Below are positions 63,141 to 64,000 of a DNA stretch of 64,000 bases, piece by piece (positions within the stretch are counted from its first letter, which is position 1; every line of letters begins with the position of its first letter). This stretch comes from Atopsyche davidsoni (taxonomy: Eukaryota > Arthropoda > Insecta > Trichoptera > Hydrobiosidae): assembly GCA_022113835.1 (NCBI GenBank), contig JAILWY010000022.1, positions 5,580,001-5,644,000 on the forward strand, given 5' to 3'. Both the position numbers and the translations under genes were made by a program. The notes below the pieces were generated by a model that ran no database searches, was not told the origin of the DNA, and worked only from the letters and a program-made list of their open reading frames with translations.

Positions 63141-63214
63141 CAGTTAGAATTTAAACCCACATCTTCACTGCTGTCGCGTCCAGGTGCTTTTGCCAATTGA
63201 GCTACAGTGCCACT
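63141..63214 (-). repeat. tRNA-derived SINE head
   Basis: On - it reads TGTAGCTCAATTGGCAAAAG (a good A box), then CACCTGGACGCG, and later GTGGGTTTAAATTC (a weaker B box). Spacing is tRNA-like, but the T arm is imperfect and no CCA-end pairing is seen, so it is a relic and not a tRNA gene. Confidence 0.45.
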
Positions 63215-64000
63215 GTAACTGGCCGAGAACTCAAATATCTATTTGCAAGTATGAAGCAAGTTGTATATTATTAATTTTTAATTTATCTTTTATATTGACA
63301 GCAAATTTCACGTAAATACAGTGGAAGCTTGTTTCATGATCCGAAAGAATAGCTTTAAGTGTAACACTTGCTCTATAAAATAACCAGTTGGTATCTAAAA
63401 GCTATTCTCTACTTAAAGCAAACTCTCACTTGCCAAAAATAATAAATAAAACACGTATTACTTAGGGCTTTGTACGTTTTTTTTTTTTCTTCTTGATTTT
63501 AGTACCTACGCTCCCGGCTAACGAGGAGAGATTCTTTTGAAAAAAAAAATAATAAAAATAACCCAAACGAGATATTTCCTCGAGCCGGTCACGATGTGAA
63601 AATGTTATTTCTATCATTTAAAAAATGCTTAAATTTTATTTATGTGCAGTGAAAAAATTTCTAATGCTCTTGGCTATAAATAAAATCAAAAGCAACATTT
63701 TAAAACTTAACAGCGAGAGCTCTTTCGCTCCGCGGAGGCATCGTCGAATTGAACCCAAGGCTATATTTTTTAACTGCAAACGCCTATTTGAGTTATATTT
63801 TCAGTTTAAGCCGTGTTAAAATAATACTATAAATATACGATGATGATTAAAAACTATTAACAACCTTTCTTGTTAATGTAATATCATTCAGACTTATGAG
63901 TCGTCTTAATTATTTTGATATTACTAAATTATTTTTTCCTGGAGGTTCAAATGTTAATTTATATAAATCCATTGGTTTATTTAATATTGAAGTTGTATAA

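Larger units (their letters stand above)
57427..64000 (+). other. Following intron of the CABIT gene
   Basis: A 6.6-kb AT-rich stretch with no exon that would continue the CABIT domain. It contains a LINE-like tail, a MITE and a tRNA-like relic (listed separately) and a short (TA)n near 59018-59040. Confidence 0.5.

Overview
This window is nuclear DNA of an insect, most likely a moth or butterfly (inference). Coding exons are compact and GC-richer, and they sit in very AT-rich, transposon-littered noncoding DNA. The mobile elements are insect types: Helitron, hAT, piggyBac, a rosa-like DD41D mariner and many MITEs. One promoter carries an arthropod Inr plus DPE. There is no sign of bacterial or organellar sequence.

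Left part (1-5.8 kb): two convergent housekeeping genes. SF3B5, a U2 snRNP SF3b subunit, is on + as one complete coding exon at 2944-3201. The RNA-exosome ring subunit Mtr3/EXOSC6 is on - as four exons between 5762 and 3582. The four exons join in frame into 298 codons. The first 2.3 kb have no recognisable gene.

Middle-left (5.8-14.7 kb): two short candidate exons of unknown genes (6420-6494 and 13428-13514) lie among repeats. These are a degenerate tandem array split by a hAT element, a Helitron whose leading segment is present three times, a hairpin MITE, a TIR element containing a tRNA-like sequence, and a piggyBac remnant with a smaller MITE inside it.

Right part (14.8-64 kb): the likely extent of one long + strand gene for a CABIT-domain protein (GAREM/serrano type). 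A predicted Inr/DPE promoter and noncoding first exon lie at 14845-15015. The first coding exon is at 56658-57426, and the gene runs off the right edge. The roughly 41.6 kb between them would be one intron, which is an inference that needs transcript data. That interval holds a 140-bp satellite, a rosa-like mariner deletion derivative, two adjacent hAT elements sharing one target site, several MITE families, LINE tails, tRNA-like SINE heads and a few GC-rich islands that could be alternative promoters.

No rRNA gene, CRISPR array, confident functional tRNA gene or intact transposase was found. The most interesting structures are the nested and layered transposons and the TIR elements with an internal Pol III-like module.
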